From Cesiribacter sp. SM1 (GTDB lineage Bacteria; Bacteroidota; Bacteroidia; Cytophagales; Cyclobacteriaceae): a DNA stretch of 64,000 nucleotides. The stretch's first letter is position 1. The number at the start of each line of letters is the position of its first letter. Made by a program: the position numbers and the translations under genes. The stretch lies in contig NZ_JAHXBU010000046.1 of assembly GCF_020178975.1 (NCBI RefSeq), positions 62,001 to 126,000 of the forward strand, read 5' to 3'. The notes beneath the pieces are model-generated. The model did not search any database and was not told where the DNA came from. It saw only the letters and a list, made by a program, of their open reading frames with translations. This document shows, in pieces, positions 8,383-16,057 of this stretch.

Positions 8383-9609
8383 TTAACTTTTACTCACATA
8401 GCAGGAGAGCATCGTAATGTCGTCTCCATATTCTCTTGTTCCTCTGTAGGTATCCAGTTCTGCAATAATTAGCCGGTGGAGCAGCTCCAGCTCCTGCGAT
8501 CTGTGTTGCACGATCAGCTCCTCTATTTTTTCCATGCCAAACTGTTCTTCCGCCTCATTGAAGGTTTCAGACAGGCCATCGGTATAGCAAAAGAACAGGA
8601 ACTCCTCCAGGTTGTGTACCTCCCCAATGTTCAAAAAAGGCAGCTTGGGCATAATACCCAACAGGGTGGTGCCACTTTCCAGCAGCTGGCTCTCCCCATT
8701 GGTATACAAAATAGGTGGTATATGCCCGGCATTGATGTAGGTGAGTGTTTTGGCCGCCTCATCATAATAGCCAAAGAAAGCCGTGATGAAGTTATCGCCA
8801 CTGGCACTTTCAAAGATCTGCTCGTTTAGCTGGCGCACAGCAGTTTCCAGCGGCGCCTGCTGCCGCATAAGGGTACGCAGCGATGCCTGGAAATTAGACA
8901 TAAGTATGGCCGCAGGCATGCCTTTGCCCGATACATCGGCAATGCAGATCAGGTATTTGTTGTCGTCGAGCCGGAGAAAATCGTAATAATCGCCCCCGAT
9001 CTGGTGGTGGGGAATATAAGTGGCCGCTACTTTAAGGTGCGTGGTCTGGGGCAGGTTATTGGGCAGCAGAAACTGCTGTACACCCCTGGCAAGCTCCAGC
9101 TCACGGCGTAGTACCTCCTCCTGCAGTTGCCTGCGGGCCAGCTTTTTATTTTCAATGGCTACTATGATGATGTTGGAGAGCGCCTGCACAAAATCCAGAC
9201 GGTCCTGCCGGCTTAGCTGTGCTCCTTTGCCGGAAGAGGCATTGCTCACCAGCAAATAGGCCAGAATACGATCTTTATGCCTGATGGGAAATATCCAGTC
9301 ATATTCCTTCAGGTCATCCTGCAGTGATTCTGTACTGGTAGGCGTTTGCAGGCTTAATAAGGAGGCCGGTATACCTTCTTTGGTAAAATCGTGATCGGCG
9401 CCATAATTCACCTGGCACACCCACTGGTCTTCATTCTGAACGATGAGCGCAAACTTTTTTATATCCAGGCTACCGCGCAGCGTAAAATAGAAGATACGAT
9501 AGAGGTCATCCTCTGCCACGTTGTTATTGATGGCCTCTGTTATTTCTAACATGGCCTTCAATTCTAACTGCTGTAATCGGTAGCGTTGCTCAAAGTCTAC
9601 GACAGACAT
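8383..9609 (-). CDS. SpoIIE/RsbU-type PP2C serine phosphatase with N-terminal sensor region
   Basis: A 408-residue predicted phosphoserine/threonine phosphatase. Residues about 1-160 look like a GAF-type sensor, a coiled linker (about 160-180, KLARRQLQEEVLRRELELA) follows, and the C-terminal SpoIIE domain covers 185-405. Metal-binding features are visible in GGDYYDF, IADVSGKG, FCYTDGLSE and YGDDITML. The family usually switches a partner pathway by dephosphorylating an anti-anti-sigma (STAS) protein. No STAS or RsbW-like kinase gene lies in the window, so the partner must be elsewhere. It is placed between the permease (6 bases) and the deacetylase (2 bases), so it is probably cotranscribed with the envelope genes. 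Confidence 0.9.
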   Translation of the reverse strand: MSVVDFEQRYRLQQLELKAMLEITEAINNNVAEDDLYRIFYFTLRGSLDIKKFALIVQNEDQWVCQVNYGADHDFTKEGIPASLLSLQTPTSTESLQDDLKEYDWIFPIRHKDRILAYLLVSNASSGKGAQLSRQDRLDFVQALSNIIIVAIENKKLARRQLQEEVLRRELELARGVQQFLLPNNLPQTTHLKVAATYIPHHQIGGDYYDFLRLDDNKYLICIADVSGKGMPAAILMSNFQASLRTLMRQQAPLETAVRQLNEQIFESASGDNFITAFFGYYDEAAKTLTYINAGHIPPILYTNGESQLLESGTTLLGIMPKLPFLNIGEVHNLEEFLFFCYTDGLSETFNEAEEQFGMEKIEELIVQHRSQELELLHRLIIAELDTYRGTREYGDDITMLSCYVSKS

Positions 9610-9615
9610 AAAAAA

Positions 9616-10848
9616 TTATTTAATAAGGGTTTTTGGGTCGAAAGCATCCCGAAGCCCATTCCCTAATAAATTGAACGATAGAACCATCAGGCTGATAGCT
9701 ACTGCCGGGAATACTACCAGGTGCCAGCTGTTTTGTGTTCCTATGGCATGATATCCTTCATAAATCATAATACCCCACGATGGTGTAGGCGGTTGCACGC
9801 TTAACCCCAGGAAGCTTAAGCCTGCTTCCAGTAGTATGGCTGCTGCAAAATTTGCCGTTGCAATTACTATGAGTGAACCGGCTAAATTTGGCAGCACATG
9901 CCCCCAGATAATCTGCCGGTTGTTTAACCCATAGGCTCTGGCAGCTTCAATATATAACTTTTCTTTTATACTTAAAATTTCGCCACGCACAACCCTTGCA
10001 ACATCTACCCACATGGTAAGGCCTACCGCTATAAAAGCCACAAACACACCCCTACTCTGCAGGGCCAGGCTTATGGCAATAACAAGCATAATACCGGGGA
10101 TAGACCACACCACAGACATGAGCCACATGATGAGGTTATCTGTCCAGCCGCCAAAATAACCCGCCATTGCGCCAAATGTTACCCCCAGCAGCAGTGAAAC
10201 GAGCACCGAAACCAGGCCTATGGAAAGAGAGATGCGTGCACCATACATAAGCCGGCTTAGCATATCTCTTCCGGATTTATCGGTTCCCAGCAGGTAATAA
10301 CGCTCCTCCAGGTGATCTTCCTCGAATCTTTGCAGCAGTTCGCTCCTGCTGATCTGCTCTTCCTGGCCGGCAACATTCAGGTAGCGCACTACATCACCCT
10401 CTACAACCACATTCTGATTATTGGGGAAACTGCTGTTTTGATGGTCGCCTATAAAAAGGGCAAGCACCACCCCGGGCAAATCGTAAGCTTTTTCGGTATT
10501 CTCGCCGTAGGGCGTTATATAAAGTTTAAGGTCTTCCAGCCTGTAAGCGGCAATGGGCTCCAGCAGGTAAGGCGTAGGCTGGCCAAAAAACAGTTCTCCC
10601 AGCCAGGAGCGTTCTTCGATCTCAGCATTTTTCCTGATCCGGAGCATGGTTGCCTTAAAACCCGGAAGCTGCTTTTGCAGCTGTATGGCCCCATCATTCG
10701 CATTGGGGGTATCATCGGGCATAACCGTATACCCCAGCAGTGCTACCAGCGTGGCCAGTAAAATAATTGCCAGGCCTGCAACTGCAGGATAGTTCTTTAA
10801 AAGCCTGCGCCTGATGTAGTAGTTTGGAGACTGATGCCTGAGCTGCAT
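9616..10848 (-). CDS. Oligopeptide-type ABC transporter permease (DppC/OppC-like) with large periplasmic insert
   Basis: A 410-residue inner-membrane permease. TM1 is near residues 23-45. A long insert of about 150 residues (50-195), predicted periplasmic, precedes the binding-protein-dependent transport domain at about 200-405. The EAA loop that contacts the ATPase is visible as EAARAYGLNNRQIIWGHVLPN near residue 305. DppC-type permeases normally have only a short TM1-TM2 stretch, so the insert is notable. No partner permease, ATPase or binding protein lies nearby. Substrate unknown; peptides or muropeptides are plausible from the family. It lies in the middle of the envelope operon. Confidence 0.87.
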   Translation of the reverse strand: MQLRHQSPNYYIRRRLLKNYPAVAGLAIILLATLVALLGYTVMPDDTPNANDGAIQLQKQLPGFKATMLRIRKNAEIEERSWLGELFFGQPTPYLLEPIAAYRLEDLKLYITPYGENTEKAYDLPGVVLALFIGDHQNSSFPNNQNVVVEGDVVRYLNVAGQEEQISRSELLQRFEEDHLEERYYLLGTDKSGRDMLSRLMYGARISLSIGLVSVLVSLLLGVTFGAMAGYFGGWTDNLIMWLMSVVWSIPGIMLVIAISLALQSRGVFVAFIAVGLTMWVDVARVVRGEILSIKEKLYIEAARAYGLNNRQIIWGHVLPNLAGSLIVIATANFAAAILLEAGLSFLGLSVQPPTPSWGIMIYEGYHAIGTQNSWHLVVFPAVAISLMVLSFNLLGNGLRDAFDPKTLIK

Positions 10849-10859
10849 ACAGGTGCCGA

Positions 10860-11114
10860 TTAGCGGGTATTATGAGCAAGCAAACCAGCCTTGGTAGCCA
10901 GGTACAAGAAAGCCTGATAGTTGCCGCTGAACTCATCAAGATTCGCCGGCTCCTCTCCTTCACGACTACGCATGCACTTTATCCAGCCCTTCCGGAGCAA
11001 TGTTTCCAACACCTCCCTAAGCTCATCCGCCCCCATTTCTGTCAGCTCCCTTAGCTCTTGGTATGACTGTAAAAAGTACAGTTCATCCAACACGCGATAC
11101 TCCTGTTCGCTCAT
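10860..11114 (-). CDS. Small protein, possible winged-helix type
   Basis: About 84 residues when started at the ATG at 11114 (MSEQEYRVLDEL). The frame is open further upstream, but that extension lies inside the preceding glycosyltransferase gene and looks non-native. The pattern of short helices (QELREL, ADELREVLETLLRKGWI) followed by a basic stretch resembles a small winged-helix or MarR-like DNA-binding fold. The resemblance is weak and I recognise no family. It overlaps the upstream GT2 gene by 32 bases and lies 11 bases before the permease. It may be a local regulator, but that is inference from shape and position only. Confidence 0.6.
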   Translation of the reverse strand: MSEQEYRVLDELYFLQSYQELRELTEMGADELREVLETLLRKGWIKCMRSREGEEPANLDEFSGNYQAFLYLATKAGLLAHNTR

Positions 11115-12288
11115 GTTCTGATGTAGTGTAACGATAGTTACGTTCTTTCCAGGTAAAGCTGCCTGTATTAGCAACCAGTGCAAAGAAAAGCACATAAAAC
11201 GGATAAACCAATTCCATCAGCAGAAAGACCTTCAGGGACAAAGGCTTCTTTAAAAAGTTCAACACCGGGGCCAGAAACCGGTAATCTGCCACGGCTTTCA
11301 GGAGCAACAGCGGCAAGATATACAGGCAGGCAGCAGGCTGCCAGAAAGCAAGTCCGTAGGAAAAGGTAATGAGCAGGTAAAACAGAAAAACCAGCACTGG
11401 CGGCAGCTTACTGGCAATGCCTTTATGCAGCCGCCACTTGCCTGCCCAGCGTTTGCGCTGCTGCACAAACTCCTGCCAGCTGCCACAGGCGCCGGTACTC
11501 ACAACTGCCCCTTCTGCCTTCATAAAGGCTATACGGTCCGGGTATAGCTTTGCCAGCTTCTGCAGTAAAAATTCATCGTCGCCAGAGGGTACATGTTCGT
11601 TCCCGGTATAGCCTCCCACTTCCCTAAAAGCTTGTTTGCTAAATGCCATATTGGCTGCATTGCACATGCCCGGCCGCCCAGAGTGCAGCATGCTGGCGCC
11701 CACCCCTATCAACGCTGTAAAATCAAGGGCCTGCATTTTTTCAAACAACGATCGCTCCCCTACATAACGCACCGGCCCGGATATAAAACAGGGCTGCTCC
11801 TGCTGCCACAGGGATAGAATACGGCTTAGCCACTGCTGACCGGGAATGCAGTCACCATCGGTAACTGCTATAATGTTACCCCTGCAGTGGGGCAATACCT
11901 GCGTAATAGCTGCTTTCTTTGGGCTGCCACCGGCTACAAAGCCTCCATCTGCTGCAGATCTGTTCAGGCGGTGCACATTCACGTTGAATGCTGCCCTTTC
12001 CTTAAAAGCAGTTGCTATCTGCAGGCTTTCATCTGTGCTGCTATCATCGACCAGGTGCAGCTCAAAAAGCTGCGGTGCCAGGCTTTGCCCCTCCAGGGCC
12101 CTGAACAAGAGGGGCAGATTAGGAGCTTCGTTTCGCACCACCACCACCAGGCTAATCAGGCACACCTCCTTTCGTACCGCTGGCGGAGCAACCACGCTGG
12201 GTATCGAAAGCCACTGTTGCCTTAAATACTCAAGTGCAGCCCAATAGCTCAAAACCAGAATTAAGAGAAGTGGCAGGAGTATTAGCAT
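11083..12288 (-). CDS. Membrane GT2 glycosyltransferase (second)
   Basis: A 401-residue family 2 glycosyltransferase. It has an N-terminal membrane helix (residues 1-18), the GT-A domain with VVVRNEA near 50 and VDDSSTDES near 81, and the metal site TDGDCIPG near 143. The acceptor block SGDDEFLLQKL is near 230, QQRKRWAGKW near 277, and three C-terminal membrane helices span about 295-385. It differs clearly in sequence from the GT2 at 6621-7754, so the operon encodes two distinct transfer steps. Its start overlaps the flippase-like gene stop by one base. Context suggests stepwise assembly of a lipid-linked or surface glycan. Confidence 0.87.
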   Translation of the reverse strand: MLILLPLLLILVLSYWAALEYLRQQWLSIPSVVAPPAVRKEVCLISLVVVVRNEAPNLPLLFRALEGQSLAPQLFELHLVDDSSTDESLQIATAFKERAAFNVNVHRLNRSAADGGFVAGGSPKKAAITQVLPHCRGNIIAVTDGDCIPGQQWLSRILSLWQQEQPCFISGPVRYVGERSLFEKMQALDFTALIGVGASMLHSGRPGMCNAANMAFSKQAFREVGGYTGNEHVPSGDDEFLLQKLAKLYPDRIAFMKAEGAVVSTGACGSWQEFVQQRKRWAGKWRLHKGIASKLPPVLVFLFYLLITFSYGLAFWQPAACLYILPLLLLKAVADYRFLAPVLNFLKKPLSLKVFLLMELVYPFYVLFFALVANTGSFTWKERNYRYTTSEHERTGVSRVG

Positions 12289-13292
12289 CAGAATAAATTC
12301 TCTTTGTATTTAAGCTGCAGCACCACGCCTAACCCCAGCAGCGAGGGTAAGCACAGGTTGATGATCCATAGCAGCAGGCTTGCTGCAATAACCTCGGCAT
12401 GGGGCAGCTCTAATCCGGAAAACACAATAAGGGCTGAAAATTCACGCACCCCCAGGTCACTGAGAAAGTTAAAGGCAGGCAGCAGCGATTTGAGCAGAAA
12501 AGTGCCTGCCACTGCCGCCACCATCAGCAGTAAGGGTGCTGTTATACCTGCCCACCACAATACAAAAATAAATTGCATGCTAAACACAGCGTAGCGCAAA
12601 AACGCCCAGACATTGATCAGCACCAATTCCCTCACAGAGTATTCATTTAACACGCCAATCCATTTAACCCATTTTTCATCCAGCTTTTGCCCTATCCACA
12701 GAAAAATAGTTTCCCTAAGGGGGCCAATGAGTAGCACCAGCATGGCTAACCCCAACAAACCGGGTACCAGTAACCAGATAATTTCGTCAGACTGCCAGTA
12801 CCCCAGCTGCCATACTAATATTAGAATACCAGCGATGCCTCCTGCCAGTGTACTGATGGTCTGCACCATTCTGTTGATAAGCACTGCACCGATCAGCCGT
12901 ACTTTTTCCGCTCCCCCGTGTACCAGTATTCTGCCGGCATAGTCGCCCAGGCTGCGCGGGGTAATCATGCCCAGGCACAGGCCCGACAGCACCGCCTGCA
13001 CACACCTGCCCAAAGAAGCCGGGGCTACACGACGGACCAGTACCTGCCACTTAACAGCCTCCAGCAGCCAGTTAACGGGCACCAGCAGGAGTGCCGCCAG
13101 TACCCACTGGTTTGCAGGGCTCCCCCAGCCCTCCTTTAACTGCAAAAACATGCGCTGCATGCTCTCCTGGTGCTGCCATAATTTAGTTCCTACAAAATAG
13201 AGCATACCCAGCAGCAGGAAAACTTTAAGGCCTGCAGATACATATTTGATATAACTCTTTGTTTTAAGAGTAGAAAGGGTGCTAAATTGCAT
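12288..13292 (-). CDS. Flippase-like / lysylphosphatidylglycerol synthase TM-domain protein (UPF0104 type)
   Basis: A 334-residue polytopic membrane protein with about eight hydrophobic segments starting near residue 20. It contains the motif region [13 protein letters not shown] (near residue 110) and [16 protein letters not shown] near 138, typical of the YbhN/MprF membrane-domain superfamily. It lacks the cytoplasmic aminoacyl-transferase domain of MprF. Members move lipids across the membrane or accompany glycolipid synthesis. It is the first gene of the leftward nine-gene run and overlaps the next by one base. The upstream region is shared with divergent ruvC: the two longest reading frames overlap by 14 bases. 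Confidence 0.8.
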   Translation of the reverse strand: MQFSTLSTLKTKSYIKYVSAGLKVFLLLGMLYFVGTKLWQHQESMQRMFLQLKEGWGSPANQWVLAALLLVPVNWLLEAVKWQVLVRRVAPASLGRCVQAVLSGLCLGMITPRSLGDYAGRILVHGGAEKVRLIGAVLINRMVQTISTLAGGIAGILILVWQLGYWQSDEIIWLLVPGLLGLAMLVLLIGPLRETIFLWIGQKLDEKWVKWIGVLNEYSVRELVLINVWAFLRYAVFSMQFIFVLWWAGITAPLLLMVAAVAGTFLLKSLLPAFNFLSDLGVREFSALIVFSGLELPHAEVIAASLLLWIINLCLPSLLGLGVVLQLKYKENLF

Positions 13293-13308
13293 ACCTGAGG
13301 TTAAGCAC

Positions 13309-13860
13309 GTGGAGCAAATAAAGGAAAAAGTTATTTTGGGTCTCGACCCTGGAACAACTGTTATGGGTTATGGCATTATTCTTTCTAAGGGTAACCGCCT
13401 GGAGCTGCTGCAGTTTGGTGTGATACATCTGAGCAAATATAAGCAGCACGAGCTTAAACTTAAGAAAATCTTTGAACGGGTAATCGGTATCATAGACGAA
13501 TACCACCCCGACGAGGTGGCCCTGGAAGCCCCTTTCTTTGGAAAAAACGTGCAATCGATGCTTAAGCTGGGGCGGGCGCAGGGTGTTGCCATGGCAGCAG
13601 CCCTTAGCCGCGAGGTACCCATTACCGAATATGCACCAAAAAAAATAAAGCAGGCTGTTACCGGCAACGGTAATGCCTCTAAAGAGCAGGTGGCCTATAT
13701 GCTCAAGGATATCCTGAAGTTCGAGGAGCTCCCCAAGCTGCTCGATGCCACCGATGCACTGGCAGTGGCCATTACGCACCATTACCAGAAGGGCAATAAT
13801 AACCGTAGCAACAAAAGCTGGAAATCCTTTCTGCTGCAGAACCCTGAGCGCATTGCATAA
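13309..13860 (+). CDS. ruvC: Crossover junction endodeoxyribonuclease RuvC
   Basis: Resolves Holliday junctions with RuvAB during recombination. The RNase H-like fold shows its acidic residues: Asp in [13 protein letters not shown], Glu in [10 protein letters not shown], and the paired Asp in [15 protein letters not shown]. The open frame extends to an ATG at 13279, inside the divergent gene's start. The family usually begins just before KVILGLDPG, so I place the start at the GTG at 13309, giving 184 residues. The longer 193-residue form cannot be excluded. The basic tail ([14 protein letters not shown]) is ordinary. Confidence 0.92.
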   Translation: MEQIKEKVILGLDPGTTVMGYGIILSKGNRLELLQFGVIHLSKYKQHELKLKKIFERVIGIIDEYHPDEVALEAPFFGKNVQSMLKLGRAQGVAMAAALSREVPITEYAPKKIKQAVTGNGNASKEQVAYMLKDILKFEELPKLLDATDALAVAITHHYQKGNNNRSNKSWKSFLLQNPERIA

Positions 13861-13951
13861 ACAATCAATTTAGCCTTTAAACTTACAAAAGCTGCCCTTT
13901 GGCCTTGCTTTTAGGCCGATATCATTAACTTTAGATGATTAATCCGGCAGC

Positions 13952-15907
13952 ATGAAGCGCAAATTAACAATACTACTACTCCTGCTTTTTGCAGGAGTAA
14001 CCTTCTCTCTGAAAGCCTCTTCGCCCAAACCAGTGAGCCCCGAACAGCTGCTGGCCTCCTACCAGGGTAAATATCCGGGCGAACCTGGCATTTACCTGGA
14101 GCAGCGTACAGAAGTGCACATCACGCAGGTAAACGGAGAAGTACAGGTGAGCACCCGCTACTTTTACGACCTGCTGCACCTTACCGACCAGTCGAACCAC
14201 TTTGCCCGTGAGGTACTACATGCCAACAGCTTCAGAACGCTCTCCAATATCGATGCCTACAGCCTTGTAGCTAATAAATCGAAATACAAAAAAGTACCTG
14301 TAGAGCAGTTTGAGGAAAAAGACAATGTTGTTGGCGCAGGCTTTGTATTTTATGACGATACCAAACAAACCAGGTTTGTTTTTCCGGGTGCGCGCCCCGG
14401 CACCCGTAATGTGCTGCAGTACGAAGAGCAGTTTAAAGAGCCCCGCTTTCTGAGCCCCTGGTATCCTTCAACAGCTCTGCCAGTTGAAAAAGCCGAACTC
14501 AAAATTATTGTAGACCCTGCCGTTCAGATTAAGTTCAGGGAGTTTAATACACAGACATTAGGTCTGGGCTTTACGGAAACAAAAGAAAATAACAATAAGG
14601 TATACCGCTGGTCGGCCGCCAATATTGCCGGCATGCGCCGCATCGACGATAATGCTCCTGCAGCCCCGCACTTTATGCCTCACATTGTTTATTGGGTAGA
14701 AAAGGTAAATGCACAGACGCCCAAACTGTTTCTCTCCAATCCAAAGGACCTGTACACTTTCTACACCAGCTTCATCAAAGACCTTAAACCCGAAGGCGAC
14801 AGTTACCTGCAGGCCACTGTAGACTCCCTTGTACAAAATGCCCCTACCGAAGAAGAAAAAGTGCGCCGCATTCTTTACTGGGTGCAGGACCATGTAAAGT
14901 ATATCGCTTTTGAGGACGGCATGCGTGGCTTTGTGCCTAACAGCGCTGGCCTGGTGTACAAAAACCGCTATGGCGACTGCAAAGATATGAGCAGCATTAC
15001 CTGGTCTATGTTGCGCATGGCTGGCATACAAAACACTCACCTGGCCTGGATTGGCACGCGCAGACTTCCCTACCGCTATGCCGAGGTTCCAACACCACTG
15101 GTTGATAACCATATGATAGCGGTTTACAAATCTAAGGAAGGTTATATTTTTCTGGATGCCACCAGCCAGCATACCCAGTTTGGCCTGCCCTCTTCCATGA
15201 TTCAGGGAAAAGAAGCCCTGGTAAGCCTCGGGCCCGAGCAGTTTGAGGTAGTGCCCGTACCTACCATGCCTGCCACCGTTAACCTGCATCAGGATTCGCT
15301 ATACCTGCACTTCGATCAAAACAGCTTAAGGGGCAGCGGGAGCCTAAGCATGCAGGGGTATCCTAAAACATTCGCCACCTACTCGCTGGAGGGAACCAAT
15401 AAGCTTGAGGAAAAAGAAAAGATCAAAAAAGTACTCACCAAAGGGCATAACAAATTTTTTGTTGAGGATTATACCATCAGCAACCTCTACGATCGGGACC
15501 TGCCCCTGCAGATCAGCTACAAATGTGCCATAGATGATTACCATCGCCAGATTGGCAAAGAGCTATATGTAAACCTGCACCTGGAGCGTGATTATGAAAA
15601 CGACCGCATAGACCTGGAAAAGCGAAAGCTTGAACGGGAGAATGAATTCTGTTTCGACGACCGCCAGGTGGTGGTACTGGAGGTGCCTGCCGATTACAAG
15701 GTGCAGTACTTACCAGCCAACCAGGAGTTTTCGCACCCGCTCTTTGGCTTCAAGTTCAGCTACCGCACCGAAGGCAACAAGGTGATCCTCGATAAACAGC
15801 TAAGAATCAACCACCTGCTGCTAAAAAAAGAAGATTTCCCGAAATGGAATGAAATGGTGGCCCAGCTGCAGGAAGCCTATCGGGAAGTAGTGATCCTGGA
15901 TAAGTAA
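13952..15907 (+). CDS. Exported DUF3857 / transglutaminase-like protein, active-site triad intact
   Basis: A 651-residue protein with an N-terminal signal peptide (residues 1-22, MKRKLTILLLLLFAGVTFS), a DUF3857 beta domain (about 50-230) and a transglutaminase-like domain (about 290-410). A C-terminal DUF2569/3858-like region follows. The papain-like triad is visible: C343 in YGDCKDMSS, H387 in VDNHMIAVY and D402 in FLDATSQH. Such proteins are predicted peptidases or peptide-modifying enzymes in the periplasm or envelope of Bacteroidota; substrates are not known to me. It is followed after 150 bases by a paralogue that has lost the triad (16058-18031). Confidence 0.86.
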   Translation: MKRKLTILLLLLFAGVTFSLKASSPKPVSPEQLLASYQGKYPGEPGIYLEQRTEVHITQVNGEVQVSTRYFYDLLHLTDQSNHFAREVLHANSFRTLSNIDAYSLVANKSKYKKVPVEQFEEKDNVVGAGFVFYDDTKQTRFVFPGARPGTRNVLQYEEQFKEPRFLSPWYPSTALPVEKAELKIIVDPAVQIKFREFNTQTLGLGFTETKENNNKVYRWSAANIAGMRRIDDNAPAAPHFMPHIVYWVEKVNAQTPKLFLSNPKDLYTFYTSFIKDLKPEGDSYLQATVDSLVQNAPTEEEKVRRILYWVQDHVKYIAFEDGMRGFVPNSAGLVYKNRYGDCKDMSSITWSMLRMAGIQNTHLAWIGTRRLPYRYAEVPTPLVDNHMIAVYKSKEGYIFLDATSQHTQFGLPSSMIQGKEALVSLGPEQFEVVPVPTMPATVNLHQDSLYLHFDQNSLRGSGSLSMQGYPKTFATYSLEGTNKLEEKEKIKKVLTKGHNKFFVEDYTISNLYDRDLPLQISYKCAIDDYHRQIGKELYVNLHLERDYENDRIDLEKRKLERENEFCFDDRQVVVLEVPADYKVQYLPANQEFSHPLFGFKFSYRTEGNKVILDKQLRINHLLLKKEDFPKWNEMVAQLQEAYREVVILDK

Positions 15908-15910
15908 CAC

Positions 15911-16057
15911 ATAGTATTGAGTAATGAGTATTGGGAATGTAGTACCATGTATATGGTACAATGACAAGAAACCTGATAGCCACACCTCAAACCTCATACC
16001 CGATACCCGACACCCGATACCCGATACCCCATACCTCATACCCGATACCCGATACCC
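15911..16057. repeat. Heptamer-repeat element E1
   Basis: The left arm (15913-15936) carries 7-bp units of AGTATTG/AGTAATG type. A centre palindrome lies at 15942-15959 (GTACCAT, 4-base loop, ATGGTAC). The right arm (15984-16057) is 74 bases, exactly ten 7-bp units plus four bases, with units ACCTCAA, ACCTCAT, ACCCGAT, ACCCGAC and ACCCCAT. Read on the opposite strand, the left arm gives ACTCATT/ACTCAAT units, so the arms are inverted relatives. The right arm ends directly against the ATG of the next gene. No spacers are present, so it is not a CRISPR array. Confidence 0.85.

Noticed and set aside
15984-16057. CRISPR or telomere-like array
   Set aside because: Units are 7 bases with no spacers and no cas genes are near; it is a simple tandem heptamer tract.
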